From Cerioporus squamosus (lineage: Eukaryota > Basidiomycota > Agaricomycetes > Polyporales > Polyporaceae), in assembly GCA_022592435.1 (NCBI GenBank), contig JABYQS010000093.1:93989-157988 (forward strand): a stretch of 64,000 nucleotides of DNA. The letters run 5' to 3'. The position numbers were made by a program, and so were the translations under genes. Below are positions 1 to 10,779 of the stretch, piece after piece; position 1 is the first letter of the stretch, and every line of letters starts with the position of its first letter. The notes beneath the pieces were generated by a model. That model saw only the letters and a list, made by a program, of their open reading frames with translations. It was not told the origin of the DNA and searched no databases.

Positions 1-169
1 CCTTGACCTCAGCTTTAAAATCATCATAGCGCAGGCTACTGCCAGCTAAGCACAGCAAAGCAAAAGCAGTGGGCGTGGATATCCACAGTCCGAACCGGCC
101 TCCTATCGCATTCCGAAGACAAGTCTCAATAACACAAAGATCAAGAAGCCGAACTCGAGCCCCAACGCA
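1..169. other. Sequence downstream of CE1
   Basis: This edge stretch lies 3' of the minus-strand gene CE1. It should hold its 3' UTR. I see no coding signal in it. Confidence 0.5.
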
Positions 170-2649
170 TCACAGGGGATACTTGAAGGTGAGCTCCGCC
201 AACTTGTCCATCTGAGCGCGCCTGGCAGAGTCGTTCCCGATCTTCAGAGGCACATTTCCGTCGAGCACCGTGAGCACCTCGCGCGTGTCCCTGCTGTACC
301 GGGGCCAGTGGATCGTCCGGTTCGACCCGTCGTTCGGGTCGAGGGTGGTCGCGAACTGGATTATGTAGTCCGCGAGGTCGTTCCCCTCATAAAAGACGCC
401 GTTGAATTCGCTCCCGTGGGGCTGTGTAAGCGGGGTGTCTCAGCCGAGGGGGGTTGACGTGGAATAGGATGCAAACTCACGTAGCCGAGACCTTTCCAGG
501 GACCGCGCTCGCTGACTAAGAGGAAATGCCTGCTGTGTCAGATTCAAGCCTAGATTTAATCCAGTTAAGCGGACGCACTGAAAGACCAGACGGGCTGCTT
601 CGAGGAGACGTGGTCGAGGAAGAACCGCCTCGGAGCTTGGAACAGGAGATCTCCCTGGACGGCTGCCATGCGCTTGTACTGCGGCGACAGCTGGTTGTCG
701 TCTCCAGTCCCGAACGGCGAGCCTTGCGCCGGGTCGTTCGGGTACAGAATGAACACGGGCGCAAGTTCGTCCTGCGGGACGTCCTGGAAGAAGTAGTCAT
801 GGACGAAAGTCTCGAACTCATCGTCGTTGCTGATCACGACGAGTTAGCCGCTGCACCCTGGCCCAGACGGGATCAGTGCGTACGTGATGTTGAAGCTCGG
901 CGTCGCGAAGAGCGTGCCCTCATCCAATACGTCCCCTGGGGTTATCGTGAGCAGGCCGCGACAGTTGCTCAATGCATCTCACTCACCGCTGATGAACGGC
1001 ACATCGGCGACACTGCCTGACAGCACGAGCTTTTGCGGATGATCCGTCAAGAACACACCATCGGCGTGGGGGTTCCAGGGGGTGGCAGAGGCAGCGCCCT
1101 GTAGCCGAACACGTCCGCGTCAGTCACCAGCCAACATGTGCTCGAGTCTCTACTCACAGGGTATCCAGACGTGCCAGGAAACGTCCCCGCGGCCGCGAGC
1201 AACGCATCCCCTGGCGCATCGCGCAGGCACTGAAGGGTGTCTGTCGAGTTGGCACACCCAACTTGTGCAACGATCGAGTCGTACGCCCACTGCTGGAGCT
1301 CGGTGTCGCCCGTTGGAAGGGGCGAGCCGGAGTGCATCACTCCAGCGCGGAAAAGGCCTTCAGTGTTCCCGCCATTTGTCAGCATCTGGAACGCGACGGA
1401 CATTGCGCCTGCGCTTGCGCCCCAGCTGGTCGTGGACGAGTGAGCGATGGGAGGCGCGAAGACGGGAAGAGTCGATTGGATGCAGAGCTCACATGGTGAC
1501 CTTTGCGGGGTCGCCGCCGAAGGCTGAGATGTGTTTGTTCACCCAGCGGAGGGCAGCACGTTCTGGTCAAGCATACGTCAGGGGTTGTTCTGCATGGTCT
1601 GTGTCGCGGTCTTGGTTTGTACTCACGATCTTGGAGTCCGAGGTTCCCGACACCTGCCTGCTTGACCTCCTTGCCGCCCAGGAACCCGAGCACTGCAGTT
1701 GCGAATACCAGTTTAGCATCGTAAACGAGCCGCAGTAGGAATGCTTTACCGTTGAGTCTGCGGACCAGTCAAGTCAGACAAAGTCAATATGAGAAGCCCG
1801 AGCGACTTTACTTACCGATAGTTCATCGCTACAAACACCACCGGCTTATTTATGTCCACGGAATGCTGGACGAAGTCCTGTCCGGGAAACCTAGAGACGG
1901 AACGTCTTACCATGCCGTAGATCCGACAGTGAAGCCACCTCATAAGGTCCACTACATCAGTACTATACTCGGGGCGTCCAGGCTAGCGACGAGCTCACCG
2001 CCGTAGATCATCTAGACCGTGTCATGAAGAAGTCAGATCTGCATCTTCGTGCCACACAGAAGATGATTATGAACTTACCACCATGACTGGAAGGTTATCC
2101 CGCCCGGGCTTCGCGTCAGACGGCACTTGGACGTTGATAGTAAGGCCTACCAATGGATGTCCGGTCAGAACCCACCTGCACTGCTCAAGCTATCGAGACG
2201 AAACAACGACGTACAATCCTCGTCTTCAGGAACGTTGATGGCTGGAAGTATGGCCGCTGAATACGCGAGCACGTCCTGCTGGATCTCAGGCGGGAGGACA
2301 GGACCGGGCGCGCTCTGGAGTTGCGGGCACTGCGTCGCGGCGGGCTGCGTCGCGTTGATCGTCCCATTGTACGACTCGATCAGCACCGGCAGGCGCAAGC
2401 GGAGGTCTCCGATCCTGCACCGGAGGGTGTTAGCCTCGTTCATATTGAACGAATTGCAAAGGGAAAGCAGACGCACGGGGGCTGGGCGTAGGGGATGCCT
2501 ATGTAGCTCGTGACGGAGCCGTTGGTCGTCCCGAGGACGGTCGCCTTGTCGAGTGTGACAGTGGGACCCGCCACGGAGCTGGATCGAGCAGCCACGGCGC
2601 CCCCAAGTGCGACGGCAAGTTGGATGAAGACGGCGAGACGGGAAAGCAT
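170..2649 (-). CDS. CE1: secreted type-B carboxylesterase/lipase, probably damaged
   Basis: Type-B carboxylesterase family (alpha/beta hydrolase, the group that includes fungal lipases annotated as carotenoid ester lipases). The family hydrolyses esters outside the cell; the substrate here is unknown. The ATG at 2649 starts a signal-peptide-like N-terminus (MLSRLAVFIQLAVALGGAVA) followed by IGIPYAQPP. Clear exons include 2477-2649 and 2215-2414; the TGA is at 170-172. Seen in order: an oxyanion region (IYGG then GF), GFLGGKEVKQAGVGNLGL, nucleophile elbow WGASAGAMS, the acid motif VLDEGT, and the catalytic-histidine context PHGSEF. The elbow is GASAG, not the usual GESAG. The odd point is an 'intron' at 1891-1910 of only 20 nt (gtaag...ctctag). 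It keeps phase only if removed, and if retained it gives an immediate stop. This looks like a deletion inside a normal intron, so CE1 may be a young pseudogene. CE2 lies upstream in the same orientation. Confidence 0.8.
1891..1910 (-). other. 20-nt intron remnant in CE1
   Basis: The segment reads gtaag...tctag on the minus strand. It occupies the position of a normal intron in CE2, CE4 and CE3, and the exon phase on both sides matches those paralogues. Fungal introns are normally above about 40 nt, so splicing here is doubtful. Confidence 0.65.
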
Positions 2650-3304
2650 GGCGCACAGATCTAGATGACGAGTCCGAAAGGAAGTGCAATGGGCAATGAG
2701 TGAACGAGTCCGCTGGGTGGTTATATACTCTCCCCGTCGAGGGTGTCAGGAAGGGCTTCGAGTGGGTTCGTCTCGCTACATGCCGAGAACATATGCTCAT
2801 GGTAGCCCAAGAACTCCACAACTGAGGCATAGGCGAGAGGGAATCAATGTTTGAGACTGGCGTGGAGGGCAGGATGGACGTCAAGTCTCATAAGGGAGTT
2901 GACGACGTGTGGCGAAGGGACGGATCTTCGGGACACATAGGTCCGAGCTAGGGACGGGCGCCGGGGAGCGTATGCGCTCTCTTATGCTTTGAGCTTCGAG
3001 CGCGATGACCAGAGGCCAAAGTCATCATACGACCCACACTGATCACCGCGGAGAACATTGGCTGTGTCCTCATCTATGACATGGGACATAAAGAGCGACA
3101 GACGCACCGGCACCCACATGTTGTCCGACATCCTTCCCGCTTGCTGCGATCCATCGAGATGGAGGTCAGTTGGCGGTACTGTAGAACGAGAAGAGTCTCA
3201 GCGGGACCGGATCAAGATCGTGCTGGTAATATTATGTTGAGTAGTGATATGGGTATAACACTCCGCACGCGACACGTATGGGGCAGGTTCGCGCGCTCGG
3301 GCTC
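2650..3304. other. Intergenic CE1-CE2, with CE1 promoter
   Basis: No gene seen. It holds a TATA-like element for CE1 on the minus strand (TATATAA at 2721-2728, about 75 nt upstream of the ATG) and the 3' flank of CE2. Confidence 0.5.
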
Positions 3305-5701
3305 TCACAACGGGAACGCGACACTAAGAGCAGTCAACTCGTCCATAGCCGCCAAGCGCAGCGAGTCGTTCCCAATGTTCAGACCCTCGTCGACGAGATG
3401 GAGCGCCTTGCGGTGTGCGGCGTCGTACTTTGGCCACGAGATCGTCCGGTTCGACGCGCCGTTCGGGTCCAGAGTCGCGGTGAACTGGATGATGTAGTCC
3501 GCCAGGTCATCTGCTCCCAGCAGGGCGGGGCCAAAGTCGCTTCCGTGTGCCTGAAGTGGTACTCATCGATCAGTGATCATGATTCAGGCGGGTGAAGGAG
3601 GAGCGGTACTCACGACTCCGAGACCGCCAAAGCGTCCACGCTCGTTGACTGTCGGTTGGTTCGTGTCCGTGTCAGCTCCATCCCGACCAGTGATATAAAC
3701 AAGCACATACTGAACGTCCAAGCATTCTGCTTGGAGGATCGCTGATTGAGGAAGAACCTCCGCGGAGCTTGGAAGATGATGTCTCCTTGGAATGCGGCCA
3801 TGCGCTTGTACATCGGCGCGAGCTCGTTGGCGTCCCCGGTGCCGAAAGGCGAGCCCTGAGCAGGGTCGTTCGGGTAGAGCTTGAAGAGCGGGGAGAGGAG
3901 CGCCTCAGGCGCGTTGGGATAGAAGAACTGATGCACGTAGGAGCGGAACTGGTCCTCAGTCCTATAAGTGTGAGTTACGCCAGCAGCCGCGCTTAGTTAA
4001 GACAGAACCAGGGCAAGGTGCAGTGAAGATCCACATACGTCACGTTGAAGCTTCCGGACGCGAAGACGGTGCCTTCATCGAGAGAGTCGCCTAGAGAACA
4101 GGTCAGCAACCTCTTGAGTACGGGATAGACGGTCGACAAACCGGTCAAAAACGGTATATCCGCAACGCTCCCGTTGAGCACGAGGTGCTGCGGTGCGGCC
4201 TTCAGGAACACGCCGTCAGCACGGGGAGCCCAAGGCGTCGCAAGACCCTGCGCACGACTCGTTAGTCCTCCTGAAGCATCAGCAGTCCCTCCGAAGTCCC
4301 ACATACCGGATACCCGAACAGACTCGGTATAGTCGCCGCGGCGGCCAAGAGCGTATCCGCCGGAACCTCCCGCAAGCACTGCAGTGTGTCGCTCGAGTTC
4401 GCGCAGCCCGCATGCTCGACGACGGTGTCGTATTGCGGCTGCAGGTGCGTGATGTCTCCGGAGGGCAGGGGCGAGCCGGAGCTCATGATCGCGCCGCGGA
4501 AGAGACCCTCGGGATCTCCTCCGTTCGTGACCATCTGGAGGCCGACCGAGATGGCACCCGCGCTTGGGCCCCAACTACACATACGCATTAGTACCCTTCG
4601 GTGGATCACATCGACTGCAAGAAAGTTACTTACATGGTGACCTTGTCGGGGTCTCCGCCGAATGCCGCTATGTGCTTATGAATCCACCGTAGACCTTCGC
4701 GCTCTGTGCGCCGGTCCATCAGCCATGGGGCCTGAGGTCCTGCAGCCGAGAAGACAGACGACGTACGGTCGTGCAAGCCAAGGTTCCCGACGCCAGCATC
4801 CTTGACTTCCTTCCCGCCGAGAAAGCCGAAAGCGTGCAGGCGGTAGTTCATAGCCGCGAAGATCACAGGCTGGCCCATCGCTACAGACCGCTGCACGACA
4901 GCATCTCCAGTCATCCTGTTTGGGAGCTTGTGAGTTGCCCTTCTCGACGCCTGAAGGGAACTGCGCTTACTGTGCGGAGGAGCCGACGACGAACCCTCCT
5001 GAAGAAAGCAGAATCACAGTGAGCTCTGATCCTGCAGAAAGCGGCTGATGTCGTTACCTCCGAAAATGAACTGCGCAAAGTCATCGTCAGCAGGAAGAGA
5101 ACGATACCCCGAGAGCAGAGGCACTCACAGCAATCACAGGCAACTTCGCCCCAGGCTGGGTGCCCTCCGGCACCTGGACGTTGACCGTAAGACCTGTCGC
5201 ACGGGGCATATGTATCAGCACGAAGACTGCACGGTGACCATCCCGAGTCAACACACGCACAGTCTTCGCTCTGAGGCAGCCCGGTCGATACGAACCCTCC
5301 CACATACGCGGTCATATCCTGCAGCAGCTCAGCAGGCGCGTCCGTGCGGATGGTCGGGAGCAACTGCATGCACTGCGTCGCCGGCTGGGTCGCGTTGATC
5401 GTCCCGTTGTAGGACGTGATGGGCTTCGGGAGGCGCAGGCGGAGGTCTCCCAACCTGCCCCACGGAGTGAGCACGGCGTAAGATACATACATAGTAGATG
5501 GAACAGCCTGAGTGGGAAGTGTGCTCACGGAGGCTCGGCGAACGGGATGCCCATGAAGCTCGTCACGGAGTTGTTCGTGTATCCGGCGACGGTGGCATTG
5601 TCCAAGTTGGCTGTCGGTACGACAGACGACTCGGACGCGGCACTGAGCGCATTCCCGAGGAACAGTGCGAGTCGTAGAGATAGGGCTAGGGACGGTGTCA
5701 T
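3305..5701 (-). CDS. CE2: secreted type-B carboxylesterase/lipase, intact
   Basis: Type-B carboxylesterase, the only one of four paralogues here that I could splice from start to stop without a lesion. ATG at 5701, TGA at 3305-3307. The N-terminus is a signal peptide (MTPSLALSLRLALFLGNALS). Exon 1 is 5529-5701, exon 2 is 5261-5454, and about ten further short exons follow. Seen: FMGIPFAEPP, LGDLRLRLPKPI, oxyanion loop FIFGGGFVVG, GFLGGKEVKDAGVGNLGL, elbow WGPSAGAISVGLQM (serine nucleophile, but P in place of the common E), acid DSLDEGT, and catalytic His in AHGSDF. It lacks one intron present in CE1 (between NYR and GFLGG). Probably secreted and ester-hydrolysing; the substrate cannot be read from sequence. 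Confidence 0.88.
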
Positions 5702-6518
5702 CTGGTGAATTTGATGGGCGATCTAGAAGGGCGAGTAGAGTACGAAATGCGAGGAAAGGACGTGTCCAGGGATGTGGGGAGTCCCTGCCATCGGAGCCCG
5801 CGTGCTTTTATATCCTCGACATTTCCTGGTCCAAGTATGTGTGCTAGAACCAGCGCTCCGCTTGGAGGGAGGAGTGACAGGGCGTCAGTCATCTTGCCTA
5901 CGACGCCTTCCTGCCGTTCGGCCACGAGCGCGATGCCAGCCGTGGATCTAGTATGACGAGTGACGGGACCTCGACGACATCAGGTGCAACTGTGAAATAG
6001 GCAGTTAGACTTGCGTATGGCCATTCAGTCGTGCAGGCTGAGGGAAGCTCACCATGATCCCAAGCGTCCCCGCGTGTCCGGAGGTAGATCTGCATCCGTT
6101 AGTTGCTCTCCGATGTGAGGTTCTGCGGAATCCGGATCCAGTGAACTAGCGCACCGCGAGCCGAGCGGCTACGGTACGCGTCCTCGGCTGGTTCGAGTTC
6201 ACGACGAGTACCTGCACAGCATGCTGGACAGACTCAACGTTCAACCTTCGACGGTGACGCGTCTGTCCGGCACGAGTATAATTCGTCTTCTCGCGTGTGC
6301 AAATTCAGAGGAGATATCGCAACTGGGAGCTGTGCTCGGACTTCAGGCCAACCTGACACGCAGCTCGCTCGGGCTACGCGGTCCCGATCGGAAGTCCAAG
6401 CAGCTGACTTGCAACCAACGACCAGAACGACTGCAAGACAACCCCATAGTTAAAGCATACACGACCACAAACATTGATTCCCGGACCTTCATGCGGCGTG
6501 CGCTGCAGCGACTTTGTG
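5702..6518. other. Intergenic CE2-RIB3
   Basis: About 0.8 kb holding the CE2 promoter and the 3' flank of RIB3. Short open frames here lack family resemblance. Nothing else seen. Confidence 0.5.
5808..5818 (-). promoter_or_regulatory. TATA box of CE2
   Basis: The minus strand reads gatataaaagc about 110 nt upstream of the CE2 ATG, a good match to a TATA element. Confidence 0.5.
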
Positions 6519-8110
6519 CTACGATTGGGCCTTCTGTTTCTCGTGCTCCTCCCTCCACCGCGCCAGCATCTCCACGCTGATCATCTTCAGCCCCCACCGG
6601 TCCGCGAACCGCCTGCACCCGTCCCTGCGCATCATGCTCCCCTCCTCGTCGTCCTCCATGAGCTCGCAGAGGACGCCCGCGCGCGGCAGCCCGGCGATCG
6701 CGCACAGGTCCAGCGCGGACTCCGTGTGCCCCCTCCGCGCGAGCACCCCGCCCGGGCGTGCGCGCAGGGGTACCATGTGGCCCGGGCGGGAGAACGAGGC
6801 GGGGGTGGTGTGCGGGGACGCGAGCGCGCGGACGGTGAGCGCGCGGTCGTGTGCGGAGATGCCGGTCGTGGTGCCGTGCTTGTAGTCGACGGTGACGGTG
6901 TAGGCGGTGCGGAGCGGGTCTTCGTTCTCGGGGACCATCATGGGGATGGAGAGCTCGTCGAGGCGGTCGCCGGGGAGGGCAACACAGATGTACCCACTGC
7001 GAGGGGAGGGGTGAGCACGCAGGAAGGACGGGAATATGACGAGCGACGATGGGGACAGAGACAGTTCAGAGGCAGCAGACTGATCAGTGTATGCCCTGCG
7101 CGACAGGGGGCGCCAGGTCTGCGCGTAGTCTCAGCAACATCCGCAAAGGCAGACCATTAGAACGCACTGACTTCATGACATTCTGAACTTGGGCTCAGCG
7201 ACACTCGCGCAGACCGACTGGGCCCTCCGTTCACTTCTCCTCCGAAGCTTGATCCCCACTTGCGTACGCATGATGAGAAGTCACCGACTTGGCACCTCCA
7301 AGTCCTCAAGGTCGTGAGACCTGCATTCGTTCCGTGCAGCAATTCCCTTCGGAAAACGCGGACCTCAAGTCTGAGTCTGCACAAATCGCACTCGGCGACG
7401 ACATTCGAAGGGCGTATGCAGGTGACTCGATCATGCGTGCAACATTTCGTGACAAGAGACGGTTAGACCCGCCGCGAACTCCTCGGTCCACCTGCCTGGC
7501 TGTGGACGCATTCCTGGACAGGGGACGTGCTCAACCATCGTTCAGACAGAGAGTAAAGGCGCCGCTCGTGCATGGGGTGAAACTCGGCAGTACAGGGCAG
7601 ATCTCCACTGCTTGGTACGAAGCGTAGCAGGTACGCATGGACAGATACTGGCCGCACTCCTTGCCATTATTTGCGTGGGGGCCGCAGGGCAGGGTTCCAC
7701 ATGCGACAACGCAGTTACGGCATCTGCACAGAAGTCGCACAACGCACCCGCCGAGCACAGGAGAGAAACAAAAACATGCAAGGAGGCACACACCTGGAAT
7801 GTTTAATCATCCATGCCATCTTCTGCGTCGAGAGTGCGCTCCCGGCGACGATGAGGTCGCCCTCGTTCTCGCGCCCCTCGTCGTCCATGACCACGACGAA
7901 CTCTCCGCGCGCAAAGGCCTCTATCGCCTCTTCGATTGGGTCGAAGGCGAACTTCGCACGTAATGGCGCATCGAGCACCTCCTGCGGACGCGAAGAGGAT
8001 GCTGTGGCCGGGATGAGGGGGAAGTCTGTCGGGGCGCCGTTCATCTTCGTACTGGGTGCGGTTTGAGAGACGGATGACTCGGACTGTGCGCTGAGGGCTG
8101 CGGGCGCCAT
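6519..8110 (-). CDS. RIB3: 3,4-dihydroxy-2-butanone 4-phosphate synthase
   Basis: Converts ribulose 5-phosphate to 3,4-dihydroxy-2-butanone 4-phosphate plus formate, a branch of riboflavin synthesis. Exons 7794-8110 and 6519-6996 join to 264 residues. Diagnostic parts: the acidic active-site stretch [21 protein letters not shown] across the splice, [30 protein letters not shown], and the C-terminal [11 protein letters not shown]. The length fits the single-domain fungal enzyme once an N-terminal extension of about 45 residues is allowed. The start at 8110 is the first in-frame ATG; the frame stays open upstream without an ATG. The single intron is 797 nt, far longer than the 50-60 nt usual here. 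It shares a 0.56-kb divergent intergenic region with PIC1. Confidence 0.93.
6997..7793 (-). other. Long (797 nt) intron of RIB3
   Basis: Donor gtgtgt at 7793 and acceptor cag at 6997-6999; the flanking protein sequence is contiguous relative to the known enzyme, so no exon is missing. I see no recognisable gene inside. Confidence 0.8.
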
Positions 8111-8673
8111 GACTGAGAGTATGGGGGCCGTGGAGGGGGAGAAGGACGAGATGGCGGACGTCCGCGACAGATCGGCGTAGAGGTTATATTCATTCTGAAG
8201 CACCGGGCAGTTGAAGTACAGTCGAGACGGTGAGTAAGGACAAGCGCGTGATTACGAAGTGCCCCTGCGTGCTCAGCAAACATCGTCCAGGCCGTCCAGC
8301 GCGTCGCACGGCGGCGTCCACATCGGGGCGCGCACTCTCATGGGGCGCGCCGGCGTTGCAGACAGCGTCGGAGAGCCTGAGCTCGACGGATCGGACGACG
8401 AGCACGGACGACGCGTGGGTCGGAAGCCTGACGGAGGCGCAACGTCATTGGCGGAAGGGCATCGGTGAGGCCCGGAGGAGCGCGCCGAAGAGCACCGTGA
8501 CCAAAATTTATACGGACGCGGTGGGTTGCCGAGGCGTGCATCATCCCCGCTCGTCCTCCTTCTCCTCCAACTCCCACCACCACTCAGCGCCCCCGCCGCT
8601 CAGACTCGGACAGGCCATCCAGTCGAGCCCTAGACTCCTTTATTGTAGCCTTCACGACCTCTAGATAATACCC
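8111..8673. promoter_or_regulatory. Divergent promoter region RIB3/PIC1
   Basis: This 563-nt interval separates the divergent starts of RIB3 and PIC1. No convincing coding sequence. It must carry both promoters, though I cannot point to a clear regulatory motif. Confidence 0.5.
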
Positions 8674-10244
8674 ATGGCTCACCTCGCACCCTCCGGCAAG
8701 TGGGACGCCAGGTGCGCTGCCGACGTGTCAGCCGTTGTTGCCTCTGTGCTGAACGCCTTGTCCCCAGATATCTTGGCCCCGTCCCCCACGATGCCAGCTA
8801 CTACGCCAAGTGTATGCTCGGCGGTGCCATTGCGTGCGGTTTCACCCACGCCGGCATTACGCCTCTCGACGTCACAAAATGTAACATGCAGGTGTGTATC
8901 TCCCTTATCGCCCCCCCGCCTCCTGTCGCCCAAATCTCGTCTCTCTCGATCTGCGCTTTCGTCTGGGGAATGCAAGAGGCAGCGGACTGCTTGTCGCCCC
9001 GTTTTCCACTGGCGCGTTTGCTTGATTGGTCCGTAAGGCTTGCCAGTTGCGAGCGGTGACTGTATGGCTTGCTTGCTCCAACCACGCGCATGTCGCGCGC
9101 GCAAGCCTTCCTTGTTATGTGACCAGCTCAGTGCCCACCGCGCGCACGTTGGCTGTTGCATCCGACCGGTGAGCTGGCAGGAGCCATCAGAGCATCCTTA
9201 GACGCCGGCCGCACCTTACCGGCCCGCCTTCGGGCATCGCGACGAACCATTCGGGTCGGAGTTGCGCATATAGCCAGCTCGTCACAAATAGGGCATGGTT
9301 TGTCAATTGTCACGTCGACGGAATGCGCCAGACTGAGGATGCGAGGTCGCAGCAGGCACACGTGCAAGGTGAAACAATGTGCTGACTGTAGTTCTCCAGG
9401 TTAACCCAGCCAAGTACAATGGTCTTGGCTCCGGTCTGAGGACCATCATCGCTGAGGAGGGCAGCAAGGGTCTTTGGAAAGGTTTCGGCCCCACTTTCGT
9501 CGGCTATTCGCTCCAGGGTCTCTTCAAGTACGGTCTGTACGAGTTCTTCAAGGACCAGTACATGAACCTTGCTGGCGAGGAGGCGTCGAACAAGTACAAG
9601 GGCGCGATCTGGCTCGCCGGCTCCGCCTCTGCCGAATTCTTCGCCGACATCGCCCTCTGCCCGCTGGAGATGACGAAGGTCAAGATCCAGACGAGCCCCC
9701 CGGGCACATTCCCCGTCCCCATGTTCGCTGCTCTCCGCGAGATGAGCAAGCTCAAGGCGGAGACCCGCTACCCCTTCGGCTCCCTCGTTCCCCTCTGGTC
9801 GCGTCAGGTACGTTTCTCCTCAGCTTACCTTGCAACGCAGCAGAACGGGCGCTGACGCGTTTCGTGCAGATCCCCTACACGATGGCGAAGTTCTTCTTCT
9901 TCGAGTATATCGTCGGCCTCTTCTACAAGCACGTCTTCACCGCGCCCAAGGACACGTACGGCAAGACGACGCAGCTCGGGGTCACCTTCGCGTCGGGCTA
10001 CCTCGCCGGTGTCGTCTGCGCGGTCGTCTCGCACCCCGCGGACTCGCTCGTGTCGCTCATGGGCAAGCCTGCGAACCGCGGCAAGAGCTTTGGCGCGATC
10101 GCGTCCGAGACGGGCATCGTTGCGCTCGCGACGAAGGGTCTCGGCACGCGCGTGCTCATGATTGGTACGCTTACTGGCTTCCAGTGGTGGATCTACGATT
10201 CGTTCAAGACGGCGATGGGCATGGGTACGACGGGTGGGAAGTAG
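8674..10244 (+). CDS. PIC1: mitochondrial phosphate carrier
   Basis: Mitochondrial carrier family protein of the inner membrane that brings phosphate into the matrix with protons (or in exchange for hydroxide). Exons 8674-8711, 8768-8891, 9400-9807 and 9870-10244 join to 314 residues, the usual carrier size. Three carrier repeats are visible with signatures PLDVTKCNMQ, PLEMTKVKIQT and PADSLVSLMG; the first includes the cysteine-bearing helix typical of phosphate carriers. Start context (tacccATGGC) is shared with PIC2. Intron 2 is 508 nt, longer than its neighbours. The last two exons (408 and 375 nt) and exon 2 (124 nt) match PIC2 exactly in length. Confidence 0.95.
8892..9399 (+). other. 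Long intron 2 of PIC1
   Basis: A 508-nt intron with donor gtgtgt and acceptor ctccag. The corresponding PIC2 intron is only 69 nt. No embedded gene was recognised. Confidence 0.7.
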
Positions 10245-10779
10245 ATGTTGGCCGGTGTGTTTGTCGGCTGGGGTTGGAGAGTTGGAGGAGAGGGAGGATG
10301 GGAGGGAGAGGGAGAGGTCGATACGATGTCGCGTTCTGTCTTCTTATGGTAGATGCTATCTCTCGACGGACATACCTTATTCCTTCTGTTCCCTGGCGTG
10401 CTCAAGTCAACGTTCAGCAAGACAGCAAGTAATGGAGGTGTACGTCTCGACTTGTCCATCATGTGTGGTTTTGGGTGCTGAGCGTCACTCGCAGATAGTG
10501 AGGCTTTCACATCGGCGCCCAGGCTGGGAGGGTGTCGTGAATGCTGTACATGTTACGCAGGTGTCGCTCGACGCTACATAGCCTACAGGCAGTGCCTCGC
10601 CTCGAACCACACACAGCATGATGAACGCGGGGTTTTAGCTCTGGAAAGCTGCCATCTGAATTCGAAAGCTGTACTCAGTCTTTGCAGACTGTGGGTCGCC
10701 ACGTATGAACCTTTTCATCCGCACCATCTGCAGCTGCCTTGCGCTGACTCTCCCCACAGACTTCAGTAGACAAGATACT
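10245..10779. other. PIC1 3' flank and NACHT-A upstream region
   Basis: Holds the PIC1 3' UTR, part of which (around 10300-10370) recurs in the fragment at 14012-14440, and the upstream region of NACHT-A. No gene seen. Confidence 0.55.

Noticed and set aside
8230..8664. 144-codon frame between RIB3 and PIC1
   Set aside because: No recognisable domain; it overlaps the divergent promoter region and has biased composition.
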